Positions 26,431 to 36,103 are shown, counted from the first letter of the stretch. The stretch is 64,000 nt of DNA from G963662605 sp963667005 (GCA_963667005.1 OY762937.1:620001-684000); one strand, 5' to 3'. The notes: a model not told the origin generated them from the sequence alone. Program-made: numbers and translations.

Positions 26431-27261
26431 TTATCTCTTTTTCGGAGGGAACTTAACGAAGTGTTCTGTAACCGCTTTGAAAGCTTGTTCAGGCGTGTTG
26501 CAGAATTTGATAAGTCCGAGATCTCCCTTACTTACCACACCATGCTCAACAAGAGCTTCGAAATTAACTACGGTTTTCCAGAATTTCTCATCATATCCGA
26601 TAACGAGTAACGGACGTTTGATTTTTCCGGTCTGACGTAAAGTAAGAATTTCAAAAAACTCATCCATTGTTCCGAATCCGCCCGGGAACACAATAAGTGC
26701 TTTGGCGAGATATGAGAACCAGAATTTTCTCATGAAGAAATAATGGAATTCCAGCTTTAACTGATCGGTAACATATTTGTTAACGAACTGTTCGAACGGA
26801 ATGCTGATATTCAAACCAACAGATTGGCCACCCGCAGCTTTAGCACCTTTGTTTGCTGCTTCCATAATTCCCGGACCACCACCTGTACAAATGATAAATT
26901 TCATCTGTTCATCAGTCAATCCCATTGACCATTCGGTCAGCATTTTTGAAAGCTTTACAGCATCTTCATAATACTTTGACATATCAAGGGCGATTTGAGC
27001 CTTGCGGAGTTTTTCAGCGAATCCAGGAGTTTTTTTAGGGTCTGCTGATTTAATTTTATTGAATTGCGCCACTGCATCTTTTTTACAGAGAAGACGTGCG
27101 GAACCGAAGAATACTACAGTTTCGCGAACGTTATATTTCTTAAAACGTGCTTCGGGTTCAAGATACTCCGAAAGCATACGAATAACACGTGCGTCTTTGG
27201 AATTCAAAAAGTCTAAATTCTCGTAGGCTTTTTTTGTTTCTTTTACTATTTGCTTGCTCAT
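26431..27261 (-). CDS. LOG family protein (TIGR00730-type Rossmann-fold)
   Basis: About 276 residues with the LOG motifs GGGPGIMEAANKGA and PGGFGTMDEFFE. Members cleave nucleotide 5'-monophosphates from their base (cytokinin riboside 5'-monophosphate phosphoribohydrolase) and were long misnamed lysine decarboxylase. The start ATG at 27261 has GGAG five bases upstream; a TTG four codons earlier is open as well. It converges with rpsU. Confidence 0.88.
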   Translation of the reverse strand: MSKQIVKETKKAYENLDFLNSKDARVIRMLSEYLEPEARFKKYNVRETVVFFGSARLLCKKDAVAQFNKIKSADPKKTPGFAEKLRKAQIALDMSKYYEDAVKLSKMLTEWSMGLTDEQMKFIICTGGGPGIMEAANKGAKAAGGQSVGLNISIPFEQFVNKYVTDQLKLEFHYFFMRKFWFSYLAKALIVFPGGFGTMDEFFEILTLRQTGKIKRPLLVIGYDEKFWKTVVNFEALVEHGVVSKGDLGLIKFCNTPEQAFKAVTEHFVKFPPKKR

Positions 27262-27383
27262 AGAACTCCACAAATTATTTTTTAGTGTTTTGAGAGATAT
27301 TTGGAAATATCTTCTCTTTAATTAAAAATGTTTTTATTATTAGATAAACTAATTTGATTTTTTTCTAATCCAGATACGTAAAT

Positions 27384-28652
27384 ATGTTCAAAAAAGCACT
27401 GTTTTTTCTTCTTTTCATCCCGGTTTTCGCATATTGTGGGAAAAGCGGCATTGAATTTACAACAAAAATCCGAGAAATACTACAAAATGTTCCTGCGGGG
27501 ACAAATTTTGCGGTTTTAATCATAAACCCCCTTACAAATGACACATTTTATGCCCATAATGTCAATAGCCTAATGGCTCCGGCCTCTGTCACCAAGCTTT
27601 TTACCACTCTGACAGCATTGAATACATTGAGTCCAAATTACAAAATTTCAACGAAATTCTTCAGTTCGGACAAAAATATCTCTGATGGAACGATAAACGG
27701 CGATCTATATATAAAAGGATATGGAAATTCGGTGTTTTCAAGCTCGGATTTGCGCGAAATGGTTCAGGAGCTCCGCAAAAAAGGCGTTACTGCCGTTACG
27801 GGAGATATCGTTGGAGATGATAGCTATTTTGATGATGAATATTTCCGGAACGACTGGATTGACGAAGAACCCGGTGCTGCCGGAATTCCACCTGTTTCCG
27901 CATTGGTTTTAGACAGAAATCGTACATTAATACGAAAAAAGCTCCGCCGCAAAAAATACGGATTCGTCTCACAGAATGTACAGAACCCACCGCAGCATAT
28001 CGCGGGCGTTCTCAGATCGGAATTACAGGAGGCAGGCATCCATGTTGGAGGTATTGCGAGAACAGGCGTGACTCCAAGTAATGCCATTGAGGTTGCCGAA
28101 AACCATATCATTCTCGGCGAGTTGATCAAAACTATTAATAAAAGAAGTGATAATTTTCTCGCGGAGTGTCTCTTCAAATTGACCGGAGCTGTAAACAGCA
28201 AAGAAGAAGGAAACGCGTTTTACGCTTCACAGGCGGTCAATCAGTTTCTTGAAGAACACGACATTGTAACTGACGGAACTAAAATTGTTGACGGTTCGGG
28301 ACTCTCGCATTTTAATCAGGCATCAGTGCGCTGTATTGCCGGACTTTTGGAATGGGCTTACCTTGATTATAAATCATTCGGCGACTTTCTCCGCTCGCTT
28401 AGTGTTGCCGGAGATGACGGCACATTGCGCGGACGCATGCTGGACTCACCCGCTGCGAATAATTTCTTTGGAAAAACTGGAACATTGAACGGGTTTTCAT
28501 CACTGGCCGGCTATTTACGCTGCCCGGATGGAGATGATCTAATTGTGGCTATGATATTTCAGTTTCAGAGAAAAGGTGCGCATTATTATAAGGGTGTGCA
28601 AGACAGGATAATAGAATTATTAGCCGGATATAAATCTAAATCCGGCCAATAA
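27384..28652 (+). CDS. dacB: D-alanyl-D-alanine carboxypeptidase/endopeptidase (PBP4, peptidase S13)
   Basis: 422 residues with a signal peptide (MFKKALFFLLFIPVFAYC). The penicillin-binding motifs are all present: SVTK (Ser68, Lys71), SDN (Ser255-Asn257) and KTG (Lys364). The inserted domain between the first two motifs identifies the PBP4/DacB class. It trims or cleaves peptidoglycan cross-links in the periplasm. It stands alone, convergent with secG. Confidence 0.93.
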   Translation: MFKKALFFLLFIPVFAYCGKSGIEFTTKIREILQNVPAGTNFAVLIINPLTNDTFYAHNVNSLMAPASVTKLFTTLTALNTLSPNYKISTKFFSSDKNISDGTINGDLYIKGYGNSVFSSSDLREMVQELRKKGVTAVTGDIVGDDSYFDDEYFRNDWIDEEPGAAGIPPVSALVLDRNRTLIRKKLRRKKYGFVSQNVQNPPQHIAGVLRSELQEAGIHVGGIARTGVTPSNAIEVAENHIILGELIKTINKRSDNFLAECLFKLTGAVNSKEEGNAFYASQAVNQFLEEHDIVTDGTKIVDGSGLSHFNQASVRCIAGLLEWAYLDYKSFGDFLRSLSVAGDDGTLRGRMLDSPAANNFFGKTGTLNGFSSLAGYLRCPDGDDLIVAMIFQFQRKGAHYYKGVQDRIIELLAGYKSKSGQ

Positions 28653-28666
28653 TTAAACTCGAAGAC

Positions 28667-28981
28667 TTATTTAGGAAGCGTTGAGGAAGCAGGTACGTTG
28701 TATTTACCATTCTGAATAATGCTTCCTTTTCCGTCTGTTGATGACAGTCTTGGGAGGAAGAATAAATTCATAACTAAAGCGAGTACAACAAGTGTACCGG
28801 CAATCCACCAGGTTGCTTTGCTGAGAAAATCAGCAGTTCTTCTGGTTCCGAACATTGCGCCCATTTGCGCTGCGCCGCCAAAAGTACCTGCAAGGCCTGA
28901 CCCTTTGCTTGCTTGTAATAATACCACGATCATGAGGACCACGGCAAGTATTGTACAGATAAGTAATAATAAAGTAAACAT
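28667..28981 (-). CDS. secG: Preprotein translocase subunit SecG
   Basis: 104 residues with two hydrophobic helices (residues 2-22 and 56-78) separated by the conserved QASKGSGLAGTFGGA and FLSKATWW. It aids the SecYE channel. AAGGAG lies 3-8 bases before the ATG. The tRNA-Met gene ends 18 bases upstream, so secG is probably transcribed from the tRNA promoter at 29096-29123. Confidence 0.93.
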   Translation of the reverse strand: MFTLLLLICTILAVVLMIVVLLQASKGSGLAGTFGGAAQMGAMFGTRRTADFLSKATWWIAGTLVVLALVMNLFFLPRLSSTDGKGSIIQNGKYNVPASSTLPK

Positions 28982-28999
28982 TATAACTCCTTAAAAAAG

Positions 29000-29073
29000 T
29001 AGCGGGGGAGGGATTCGAACCCCCGACACATGGATTATGATTCCATTGCTCTAACCGGCTGAGCTACCCCGCC
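29000..29073 (-). tRNA. tRNA-Met (anticodon CAT)
   Basis: A complete 74-base cloverleaf: acceptor GGCGGGG pairs with CCCCGCT, D arm AGCTCAGCCGGTTAGAGC, anticodon stem ATGGA/TCCAT with loop ATCATAA, and T arm GGGGGTTCGAATCCCTC. The anticodon is CAT. It lacks initiator features (pair 1-72 is G-T and three G-C pairs before the anticodon loop are absent), so it is an elongator Met tRNA, or less likely tRNA-Ile2 with a lysidine-modified anticodon. No CCA is encoded. Confidence 0.93.
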
Positions 29074-29095
29074 AAATTGGGCGTTTAAGCTTAGC

Positions 29096-29123
29096 AATAT
29101 ACACATTGTTTCCATTTTTTCAA
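29096..29123 (-). promoter_or_regulatory. Predicted promoter of tRNA-Met-secG
   Basis: On the minus strand TTGAAA (29123-29118), 16 bases and TATATT (29101-29096) lie about 22 bases before the tRNA. Confidence 0.6.
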
Positions 29124-29528
29124 AAACGATTTTATCCAATAATGCTCAAATATGTCGTTTTTAACACTTTAAAATCACTTTTTACCGCCGATACCACTTT
29201 TGTTCTTTTCTTTCTTTGTTGCGATTTTTTAGCATGGACCGGTATAATTTCATTATGAGGATACAGAAAAAAGGCACCTCATCTGGAATCGCATAAATAA
29301 TCATCGGTTAACTGATGTTGAACATTAGGAGGCAATTTAAATCTGTTATGCATTCAGGGGTAGCAATTCTGATTTATGTATAGAGGAAATTTATTAACTA
29401 CACTTTTGATATTTGGGTGTAAAGCCCTACTAGGATTTGAATTTTAGGATTTTCATTCTTACTCTTTCCCATCTTAGCGTTACACCGGTAAAATTGGTAT
29501 TTTGCCGGTATAAATTTTAAAATCCCCT
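29124..29528. other. Intergenic region without recognisable features
   Basis: Between the tRNA promoter and the FAD-oxidase gene. Very short frames preceded by AGGAGG (29327) do not make a credible gene. No strong hairpin or repeat was seen. The promoter of the FAD-oxidase gene should lie at the right end. Confidence 0.4.
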
Positions 29529-31010
29529 ATGATAGTAAAAACCGTAAAAGACGAGTTTGCCGATTTTTTAACCGATGCATCGAATTTTAAAGGCGATTGC
29601 AGCACAGTTTGTTTTCCTGAATCTGTTCAGGAACTCCGCGAAATTATTATTGAAGCAAATAAAACAAAGACTCCGGTTACCATAGCCGGCAATGGAACCG
29701 GCTTGACCGGCGGCCGCGTGCCAATGGGCGGTGTGGTTGTATCACTTCAACAAATGAATAAGATTGTTGAGATAAACACGTCAACGGGTTATGCGATTGT
29801 TGAGTCCGGGGTATTATTGTCTGAATTCAATAACACACTCTCTCCTTTAGGCGTTTTCTATCCACCCGATCCGACTGAATGGAATAGCTTTGTATGCGCC
29901 AACGTTGCAACAAATGCCTCCGGTGCTAAATCATTTGGTTACGGCGCCACAAGAAATTTTGTACTTGGCATTGAGGTCATCCTTCCCAACGGCGATATAA
30001 TATATATTAACAGAGGCGATTGTTTTGCAAATGGCAGCCTTTTGAATTTCACATCGAAAGAAAATATAGATTATTCTATTCCTCTTCCGGAAATACAAAT
30101 GCCAAATGTCAAAAATGCGGCGGGATATTACATTGCTCCCGGAATGGATTTAATTGACTTGTTTATCGGAAGTGAAGGAACTCTCGGCGTTATCAGTTCT
30201 GCGAAACTTAAAATTATTCCGGCGCCGGAGAAGATGCTCTCCTGTGTCGCTTTTTTCACAAGTGAAAACAACAGTCTTGATTTTATTGATGAAGCCCGTG
30301 CGCTGACGCGGTCAAGGGCAAGTATTCACGCCCGCTCACTTGAATATTTCGATAACGATTCCCTTCGTTTTATATCAGACAAGTTTCCGCAAATTCCTGC
30401 CAGCGCCCAAGGTGCTGTCTGGTTTGAACAGGAATTAACCACAGCAGCAGAAGATGCTATCATTGAGCAGTGGATGGATTTGATTATTAAGCATAACGGC
30501 CTGGAAGATAGTATTTGGTATGCCTCATCAGGAAGTGAAATCGAGAACATTCACACCTTCAGACATTCCCTGCCGATAACGGTAAATGAGTACATCACAA
30601 GAAAAGGCTTACGGAAACTTGGAACCGATACGGCAGTACCCGATGAAAATTTCCGCGATTTTTATTTCGGCATAAAAGAGCTTGTCCATTCACACAACAT
30701 TGATTCAGTTGCCTACGGGCATTTCGGCGACTCGCATGTGCACCTTAATATGCTGCCAAAAAATGAAGAAGAGTTTCAACTCGGTAAATCACTCTACACG
30801 GAAATTTGTAAACGCGCTGTTGCCGCAGGCGGAACAATTTCTGCCGAGCATGGTGTGGGCAAAATAAAACGCGGGATGTTCAAGCTTATGTATTCGCCCG
30901 AAGCAATCGCCTCCATGGCCGGCATCAAAAAAATTCTCGATCCAAATTTCATCCTTAACCGCGGGAACATCTTCGACGAAGAGCTTTTTGTGAACGGGAG
31001 CAGACAGTAG
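29529..31010 (+). CDS. FAD-binding oxidase, glycolate/D-lactate dehydrogenase (GlcD-like)
   Basis: 493 residues. The PCMH-type FAD domain is seen in TIAGNGTGLTGGRVPMGG (near residue 55) and NVATNASGAKSFGYGATRNFV, and the FAD-oxidase C-terminal domain in YGHFGDSHVHLN and SAEHGVGKIKRG. The family oxidises 2-hydroxy acids such as D-lactate or glycolate, passing electrons to a quinone or partner subunits. No iron-sulfur partner gene is adjacent. The stop codon overlaps the GTG start of priA by one base. Confidence 0.85.
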   Translation: MIVKTVKDEFADFLTDASNFKGDCSTVCFPESVQELREIIIEANKTKTPVTIAGNGTGLTGGRVPMGGVVVSLQQMNKIVEINTSTGYAIVESGVLLSEFNNTLSPLGVFYPPDPTEWNSFVCANVATNASGAKSFGYGATRNFVLGIEVILPNGDIIYINRGDCFANGSLLNFTSKENIDYSIPLPEIQMPNVKNAAGYYIAPGMDLIDLFIGSEGTLGVISSAKLKIIPAPEKMLSCVAFFTSENNSLDFIDEARALTRSRASIHARSLEYFDNDSLRFISDKFPQIPASAQGAVWFEQELTTAAEDAIIEQWMDLIIKHNGLEDSIWYASSGSEIENIHTFRHSLPITVNEYITRKGLRKLGTDTAVPDENFRDFYFGIKELVHSHNIDSVAYGHFGDSHVHLNMLPKNEEEFQLGKSLYTEICKRAVAAGGTISAEHGVGKIKRGMFKLMYSPEAIASMAGIKKILDPNFILNRGNIFDEELFVNGSRQ

Positions 31011-33478
31011 TGTACTGCGAAGTAATTTTCTTTCTCTCGTTTAAAAACAGTTTCACGTACGCGGTTCCTGCAGATCTTCAGGATAGCATCAAATTCGGTG
31101 TGCGTGTTCTTGCACCATTCGGTAAACGCACCCTCACGGGTCTATGTGTAAAAACAAAGATAACACTTTCCGGTATTGAGTCAGAGAAAGTAAAAGAGAT
31201 TTTTGATGTTGTTGACACCTCGCCCATCCTCAGTAAAAAGGATTTCGAGTTATACGAGTGGATGGCGGAATATTATTTGTGTAGCACGGGTGAAATCATT
31301 CGCAATGCTACGCCGCACGGTACGGATATCCAGTCAATCCGACGCATTACATCTGACACCGCTTTTTGCTCTCAATTGCTTTTAGGAGAAAAAGCCTCTT
31401 CAACAAAAGGGAAAATACTCTCGATACTTTCCGAACGGGATAATATTACTCTTAAGCAGCTGCAAAAGATGGTTAAGAAGAAAAACCTGTATGGACTTCT
31501 GCGTACGCTGCAGCTTGAAGGTGCTATAACAATTATTGACGAGCTCTCAAAAGCAAAGGTTCGTGAAAAAACACAGCGTTATGTAAAACTGAAGTATTCG
31601 GTTGAAGATGTGTACAACATCATTCCTGAAATTGAACGCCGCTCCCCTAAGCAGGTTGTAGTTCTGCTCAAGATGATAGAATATCGCCAGGCGGGAATCT
31701 CATTAAAAAAACTGCTTGATGAAACCAAAGTAAATGCCGGAAGCGTCGCCACTCTCGCAAAGAAAGGAATTCTCGCTCTGTATCAGCGGAGTGTAGAACG
31801 CAGATACAAGGAAACATACGAGAACGATATTCCCGACTTTACACTGACTGAAGAGCAAAGCAAACTTTACGACAGTGTGCTTTCCGCGATTGAGCAAAAT
31901 ACTTTTAAAACCTTTTTGTTGTATGGAGTGACCGGAAGCGGAAAAACATTTGTTTATCTTGAGCTTGCAAAGAAAGTAATTGCCGCCGGCAAATCAGTAC
32001 TCGTCATGGTACCTGAAATATCGTTGACGCCACAAATCACCTCGCGGTTTGTACACATTTTCAAAGATAACGTGGTTGTTTTGCATAGCCGCATTTCTCC
32101 CGGCGAAAGGTTTGATGCGTGGAATAAAGTCGTACAGGGCAAAGCGAAAATTGTTATCGGTGCCCGTTCTGCATTATTTGCTCCGCTGCAAAACATCGGA
32201 CTTATTGTTGTTGACGAAGAGCATGACGCGAGTTATAAGCAAAACGATACGGTTCCCAAGTATAATGCCCGCGACGCAGCTGTTGTGAAAGGGAAAATAT
32301 ATAATGCCCCTGTGCTTCTCGGCTCAGCGACTCCGTCAATCGAAAGCATGTTCAACGCTCAACAAGGTAAATACGAACTGCTTGAACTCCGTGAACGTGT
32401 TGATGACGCACAGCTGCCGGAAATACGCCTTGTTAACATTGTTGAAGAGAAAAAACAAAAGCGCATGTTCAATGTTTTTTCAAAGACCATGCTCGATATG
32501 ATAGGCGACCGCCTTCAGAAAAAGGAAGGCACTATCATTCTGCAAAACAGGCGCGGCTTTTCAACATCGGTATACTGCTTTGACTGCGGTGAAATTGAGA
32601 TGTGTGAAAACTGTTCCGTTGCTTTAGTCCATCACATCAACCAACATCAGCTGCAATGCCACTATTGCGGATTTACCAAACCCGTCCCCAAACAATGCAG
32701 CAAGTGCGGTTCATTCTCTATCAAATACTTCGGGACAGGTACGGAACGGGTAGAAGATGAACTCTCATTCTATTTTCCGGAAGCTTCATTGCACCGGGTT
32801 GATTCCGATGCGATTGCGAAGAAAGGTTCGCTCGGAAATATTTTAAATAATTTCCGTAATGGACAAATAGACATTCTTATCGGGACGCAGATGGTTGCCA
32901 AGGGATTGGACTTTCCGCGCGTAACATTAGTCTGTGTTGTATCCGCAGAGACAAACTTATGGATGCCCGACTTCCGGGCTGATGAAAGAACCTTCCAGCT
33001 CCTCACGCAGGTCGCGGGCAGAGCCGGAAGAGCTTCAGCCGCCGGTGAAGTGTTGATCCAAACACAGAATGATAAGAGTCCCGTTTTGCGCAAAGTAATC
33101 GAAAATGATTACATGGGATTTTTCAACCGCGAATTGATAAATCGTGAGCGGCTGCATTATCCCCCGTTCGTTAAAATATGCCTTATTGAGACGAAGGATC
33201 TTGATGAGCATAAAGCGAAAGGTGCAATTGCAGAGATTCACGCGGAACTTGTAAAAAATAAAAGGCCGCTTATCATTACTCCGCCGACAACCGCAATATT
33301 GGCACGATTGAAAAATGAATACCGCTATCAGATACTGATTAAAAGCCCGCGTACTTCTGACGCGTCAGGAGCTATCATGCGAAACGCGGTAATGGATGCA
33401 ATTAAAAAATTCCAGGGTAAGTCAAAATTTAAAGATGTGCGCGTGATATTTGATGTTGATCCGCAGACGTTAATGTAA
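31010..33478 (+). CDS. priA: Primosomal protein N' (replication restart helicase)
   Basis: 822 residues. An N-terminal DNA-binding domain is followed by the helicase core (GVTGSGKT near residue 308, DEEHDASYKQ) and a zinc region with CFDCGEIEMCENC, CHYCG and CSKCG, giving the eight cysteines of PriA. It loads the replisome at stalled forks. The start is a GTG that overlaps the stop of the FAD-oxidase gene by one base, implying coupled translation. Length is slightly above the E. coli protein. Confidence 0.96.
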   Translation: MYCEVIFFLSFKNSFTYAVPADLQDSIKFGVRVLAPFGKRTLTGLCVKTKITLSGIESEKVKEIFDVVDTSPILSKKDFELYEWMAEYYLCSTGEIIRNATPHGTDIQSIRRITSDTAFCSQLLLGEKASSTKGKILSILSERDNITLKQLQKMVKKKNLYGLLRTLQLEGAITIIDELSKAKVREKTQRYVKLKYSVEDVYNIIPEIERRSPKQVVVLLKMIEYRQAGISLKKLLDETKVNAGSVATLAKKGILALYQRSVERRYKETYENDIPDFTLTEEQSKLYDSVLSAIEQNTFKTFLLYGVTGSGKTFVYLELAKKVIAAGKSVLVMVPEISLTPQITSRFVHIFKDNVVVLHSRISPGERFDAWNKVVQGKAKIVIGARSALFAPLQNIGLIVVDEEHDASYKQNDTVPKYNARDAAVVKGKIYNAPVLLGSATPSIESMFNAQQGKYELLELRERVDDAQLPEIRLVNIVEEKKQKRMFNVFSKTMLDMIGDRLQKKEGTIILQNRRGFSTSVYCFDCGEIEMCENCSVALVHHINQHQLQCHYCGFTKPVPKQCSKCGSFSIKYFGTGTERVEDELSFYFPEASLHRVDSDAIAKKGSLGNILNNFRNGQIDILIGTQMVAKGLDFPRVTLVCVVSAETNLWMPDFRADERTFQLLTQVAGRAGRASAAGEVLIQTQNDKSPVLRKVIENDYMGFFNRELINRERLHYPPFVKICLIETKDLDEHKAKGAIAEIHAELVKNKRPLIITPPTTAILARLKNEYRYQILIKSPRTSDASGAIMRNAVMDAIKKFQGKSKFKDVRVIFDVDPQTLM

Positions 33479-33479
33479 T

Positions 33480-33519
33480 CACGTAGTAATATACAGTGGC
33501 AACCAAATATTACTACGTG
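33480..33519. repeat. Perfect 13-base inverted repeat after priA
   Basis: CACGTAGTAATAT (33480-33492) pairs perfectly with ATATTACTACGTG (33507-33519) across a 14-base loop. There is no T run. It starts just after the priA stop and may stabilise the messenger end or bind a protein. Confidence 0.6.
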
Positions 33520-33547
33520 AATATCATAATTTTACTAAAAACACCCA

Positions 33548-34528
33548 TTAAGGCGCTGGGTTCCCTCTGTCAAGCCATCCATGTTGGGCTGCCGCGTCAC
33601 AAAAGTCTTGAAAAGCACCCCACCATCCAGAATTTCCAACATAATAACAAATAGATTGTAAGTTTAAATTGTTTGCCGTTACAAAATGCGTTCCCCATTC
33701 GTTAATGTCGAGACTGTCATCAATAAAGTTGCTAATAGATCTATACTGCCCATTGTACTTATAATTATTCCGATATCTCGCCCATACGCTATCTTGATTG
33801 CTAGCCGCATAATCATCATGCATCATATAAACATTACCATATTGCTGAATGATATTATAATAGGCATGAGCAATTGTGTCTATAGTGTTAGTGTGGTTGG
33901 AATTCCACACAAAATCCGTGAAGGTTCCTAAAAATAATTTTGCATTGGTGTTTTGGGTGTTAATATAATTTGCCCAATTCACTACTTCCGTATAGGTGGC
34001 ACGGCTGTTGTTGTCTTCAACTCCATCCTCATAACGCTTCTGTCTTTCCAGCGGCTCATCTATATAAAAATTTGTAACTCCTTGACTAAGCATATAATCA
34101 ATCCTCGCTTGAATATTAGCATCCGTGCCATAATATGGAAGATATTTAGGAATAATGCAGTAAGTTATCTGGCTAGTACTAAAACCGGCCGAACGCATCT
34201 GCCAGTATAAATCATATGGGCCGGCGCAAGTCGAATCTGAATATATAAAAACCCGGCTAATACCATATTTACTGCGAATAGTCTTTAAGGTATCCCACCA
34301 TCTATGGTTGCCCACGGGATCTTTATCTAAATAAGTTGTCCCAATCGTTATTGCAATTTCTTTACCGGCCACAGGAGCAAAATAATAATTATAGTGAGGG
34401 GTGGGTGGTAGATAAAGCGCTTGTTTTACATCTCCGGCAGATGCGGGGTTCGTGATTGAGTTCTCTATATTTTCACATGAAACAAGTAACAAGGAGCTTA
34501 ATAACAAAAAATAAACATACCATTTCAT
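33548..34528 (-). CDS. Hypothetical lipoprotein, possibly a TIM-barrel hydrolase
   Basis: 326 residues with a lipoprotein signal peptide (lipobox LLVSC, Cys18). The body alternates strands and helices in a barrel-like order, with an acidic strand end (VTNFYIDEPLERQ) near residue 157 and other aromatic-rich strand ends (LFLGTFTDFVWN, SICYYVGNSGWW), as in glycoside hydrolases, but no family is recognised. Base composition is clearly more A/T-rich than its neighbours and the upstream 355 bases are also A/T-rich, which suggests transfer. It faces priA. Confidence 0.5.
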   Translation of the reverse strand: MKWYVYFLLLSSLLLVSCENIENSITNPASAGDVKQALYLPPTPHYNYYFAPVAGKEIAITIGTTYLDKDPVGNHRWWDTLKTIRSKYGISRVFIYSDSTCAGPYDLYWQMRSAGFSTSQITYCIIPKYLPYYGTDANIQARIDYMLSQGVTNFYIDEPLERQKRYEDGVEDNNSRATYTEVVNWANYINTQNTNAKLFLGTFTDFVWNSNHTNTIDTIAHAYYNIIQQYGNVYMMHDDYAASNQDSVWARYRNNYKYNGQYRSISNFIDDSLDINEWGTHFVTANNLNLQSICYYVGNSGWWGAFQDFCDAAAQHGWLDRGNPAP

Positions 34529-34883
34529 TGGATCTCTCCTATTTGTTTTTAAAATATGACAAGAAAGAATTTGTCACAACCAGTATTGGTTGATCATTAA
34601 ACATTGGCGAATTAATTTTTTTTGCTTTAATTTTTCAACAACAACTAACAGCGTTTACAACCAGCATTTTATAATTACTATGCAGCAATTATATCAAATC
34701 TAAAAATAAAGTAGTACTTATTTGAAAACAATGCAAGTATATTTTTCGAACCAAATTTTGTCGGGTCAAATTGCGACCTTTAAAACTATAAACATTTATT
34801 GTTTTGTGGCGATAATTAATTTATAATTTGGAATGGTCAAAAAGGTGCTAAATGGCAGCTGGGGATGTACGGATCAAAATCAG
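34529..34883. other. A/T-rich intergenic region
   Basis: No gene, strong hairpin or repeat copy is visible in these 355 bases, only A/T-rich sequence upstream of the lipoprotein gene. The promoter of that gene should lie here on the minus strand, but no convincing match was found. Confidence 0.4.
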
Positions 34884-35900
34884 TTAATGATTCCTAAGTT
34901 TCAGAACGACCTGCTTTTTACCCCGCTCTTCCACGAAGTCCTGAATATTCGCTGATGTTTTGAAAATATTAATAACCTCACCCCGTTGCGGACGAGTAGC
35001 CGGAACTTCTTCTTCCTTAATCTCGTGTTTCACTTTATTAAGAAAATCTCCGAACGTCGGTTTCGGTTTGTTTCGTATGGGCGCAGGCGCGGGTTTCGGT
35101 TTTTCTTCCATCGGCTGCTCCGCTTTGGAAACAGTCCGCGGACGGCTGAAGCTCGAAGCATCGGAGGATTTTAACGGACCCGCCTGTGGTCCCGCTTCTT
35201 CTTTCGGATGCGGTTTTGGATGCGGCTTTTCCATGGTGTCGGATATTGTCGTTCTGAATTTATGAATATCCTGATGCCTGCCGGTGGTATCCTCCTCAAC
35301 AAGATCGGAACGCATCTCTTCTGCCGTAACAGCGACGAAGCGCCGCGGCGGAATCACTCTGTTCTTTTCCTGTGGTATATCAGCGTTTTCTTCTTCGAAA
35401 TGAATTTCGTCAAACGCGAAAATTATTTCAGCAAATACCCGGTCATTCTGCATCCGCACTTCGGAAACCTCAAGGTCAAACGAATATACCTCGTGAAATT
35501 CAGGCTGACCGAACTTAGCTAACTGCGAGATGAGTCCAATTTGTTGAATGCGAAAGCGCAGAAACGGGTATGAATCTATTTCGCTAAATTCTTCAAGTTC
35601 TTTAATTGCAAAAATGGGATCAAAATATACTATCTCTCTAACACCATCAATCGTAACCATGTACCCGTGTTTCACCATACGGGGATCAAGATGCGGAAGG
35701 TTAGTCAGGAGGCGGTACACAATAATATTTTTCGGGCGGCCATCCATAAAAAACTTACAGACATCATTGAAATGCAATGATTTGGGATACTTGATTTTTG
35801 CATCCTTGTTGATGAGTTTAAAATTCCTCGACAGGTCAAACTTGTTGAGCGAATAAATAAACACATCGTTATGTTTTACATCAAGCGTTTCAAGAATCAT
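34884..35900 (-). CDS. Hypothetical protein with Pro/Lys-rich linker
   Basis: 338 residues, no signal peptide or membrane segment. The N-terminal 200 residues form a mixed alpha/beta domain (DVFIYSLNKFDLSRNF, MVKHGYMVTIDGVREIVYFDP) without a recognised family. A low-complexity linker rich in Pro, Lys and Glu (residues 228-290, for example KPHPKPHPKEE) leads to a short charged C-terminal segment (GDFLNKVKHEIKEEE). I take it for a cytoplasmic scaffold or adaptor, but that is a guess. It stands alone. Confidence 0.45.
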   Translation of the reverse strand: MILETLDVKHNDVFIYSLNKFDLSRNFKLINKDAKIKYPKSLHFNDVCKFFMDGRPKNIIVYRLLTNLPHLDPRMVKHGYMVTIDGVREIVYFDPIFAIKELEEFSEIDSYPFLRFRIQQIGLISQLAKFGQPEFHEVYSFDLEVSEVRMQNDRVFAEIIFAFDEIHFEEENADIPQEKNRVIPPRRFVAVTAEEMRSDLVEEDTTGRHQDIHKFRTTISDTMEKPHPKPHPKEEAGPQAGPLKSSDASSFSRPRTVSKAEQPMEEKPKPAPAPIRNKPKPTFGDFLNKVKHEIKEEEVPATRPQRGEVINIFKTSANIQDFVEERGKKQVVLKLRNH

Positions 35901-36046
35901 GGGTGCACCGGATGCCGTTTATTAAGTAACACAATACCCAAACTTACTTCTTTTTTAAGAGATAGCGTATTAATTATCGTTCCAATATAAATATCCCCCG
36001 CCGCAATCGCAAGCGATGGAATGAGGGATTTGATGCATGTCATTAT

Positions 36047-36080
36047 TTCCTAGCCCATGACCTAGGTCATGGGCTAGGAA
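36047..36080. repeat. Palindromic repeat family TTCCTAGCCCATG, copy 3 (perfect 34-base palindrome)
   Basis: The 34 bases read the same on both strands with no central loop (arms TTCCTAGCCCATGACCT). It lies 24 bases beyond the stop of the czcA-like gene. Compare 2775-2808 and 14149-14181. Confidence 0.85.
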
Positions 36081-36103
36081 TTGAAAATGTATGAAATGCT
36101 ATT

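Noticed and set aside
29000..29073. tRNA-Ile2 reading of the CAT anticodon
   Set aside because: Body sequence resembles elongator Met; Ile2 remains possible but no supporting feature was found.
29327..29395. Tiny gene after AGGAGG in the tRNA-FAD oxidase gap
   Set aside because: The frame (11 codons) is too short and the spacing too long to support a claim.
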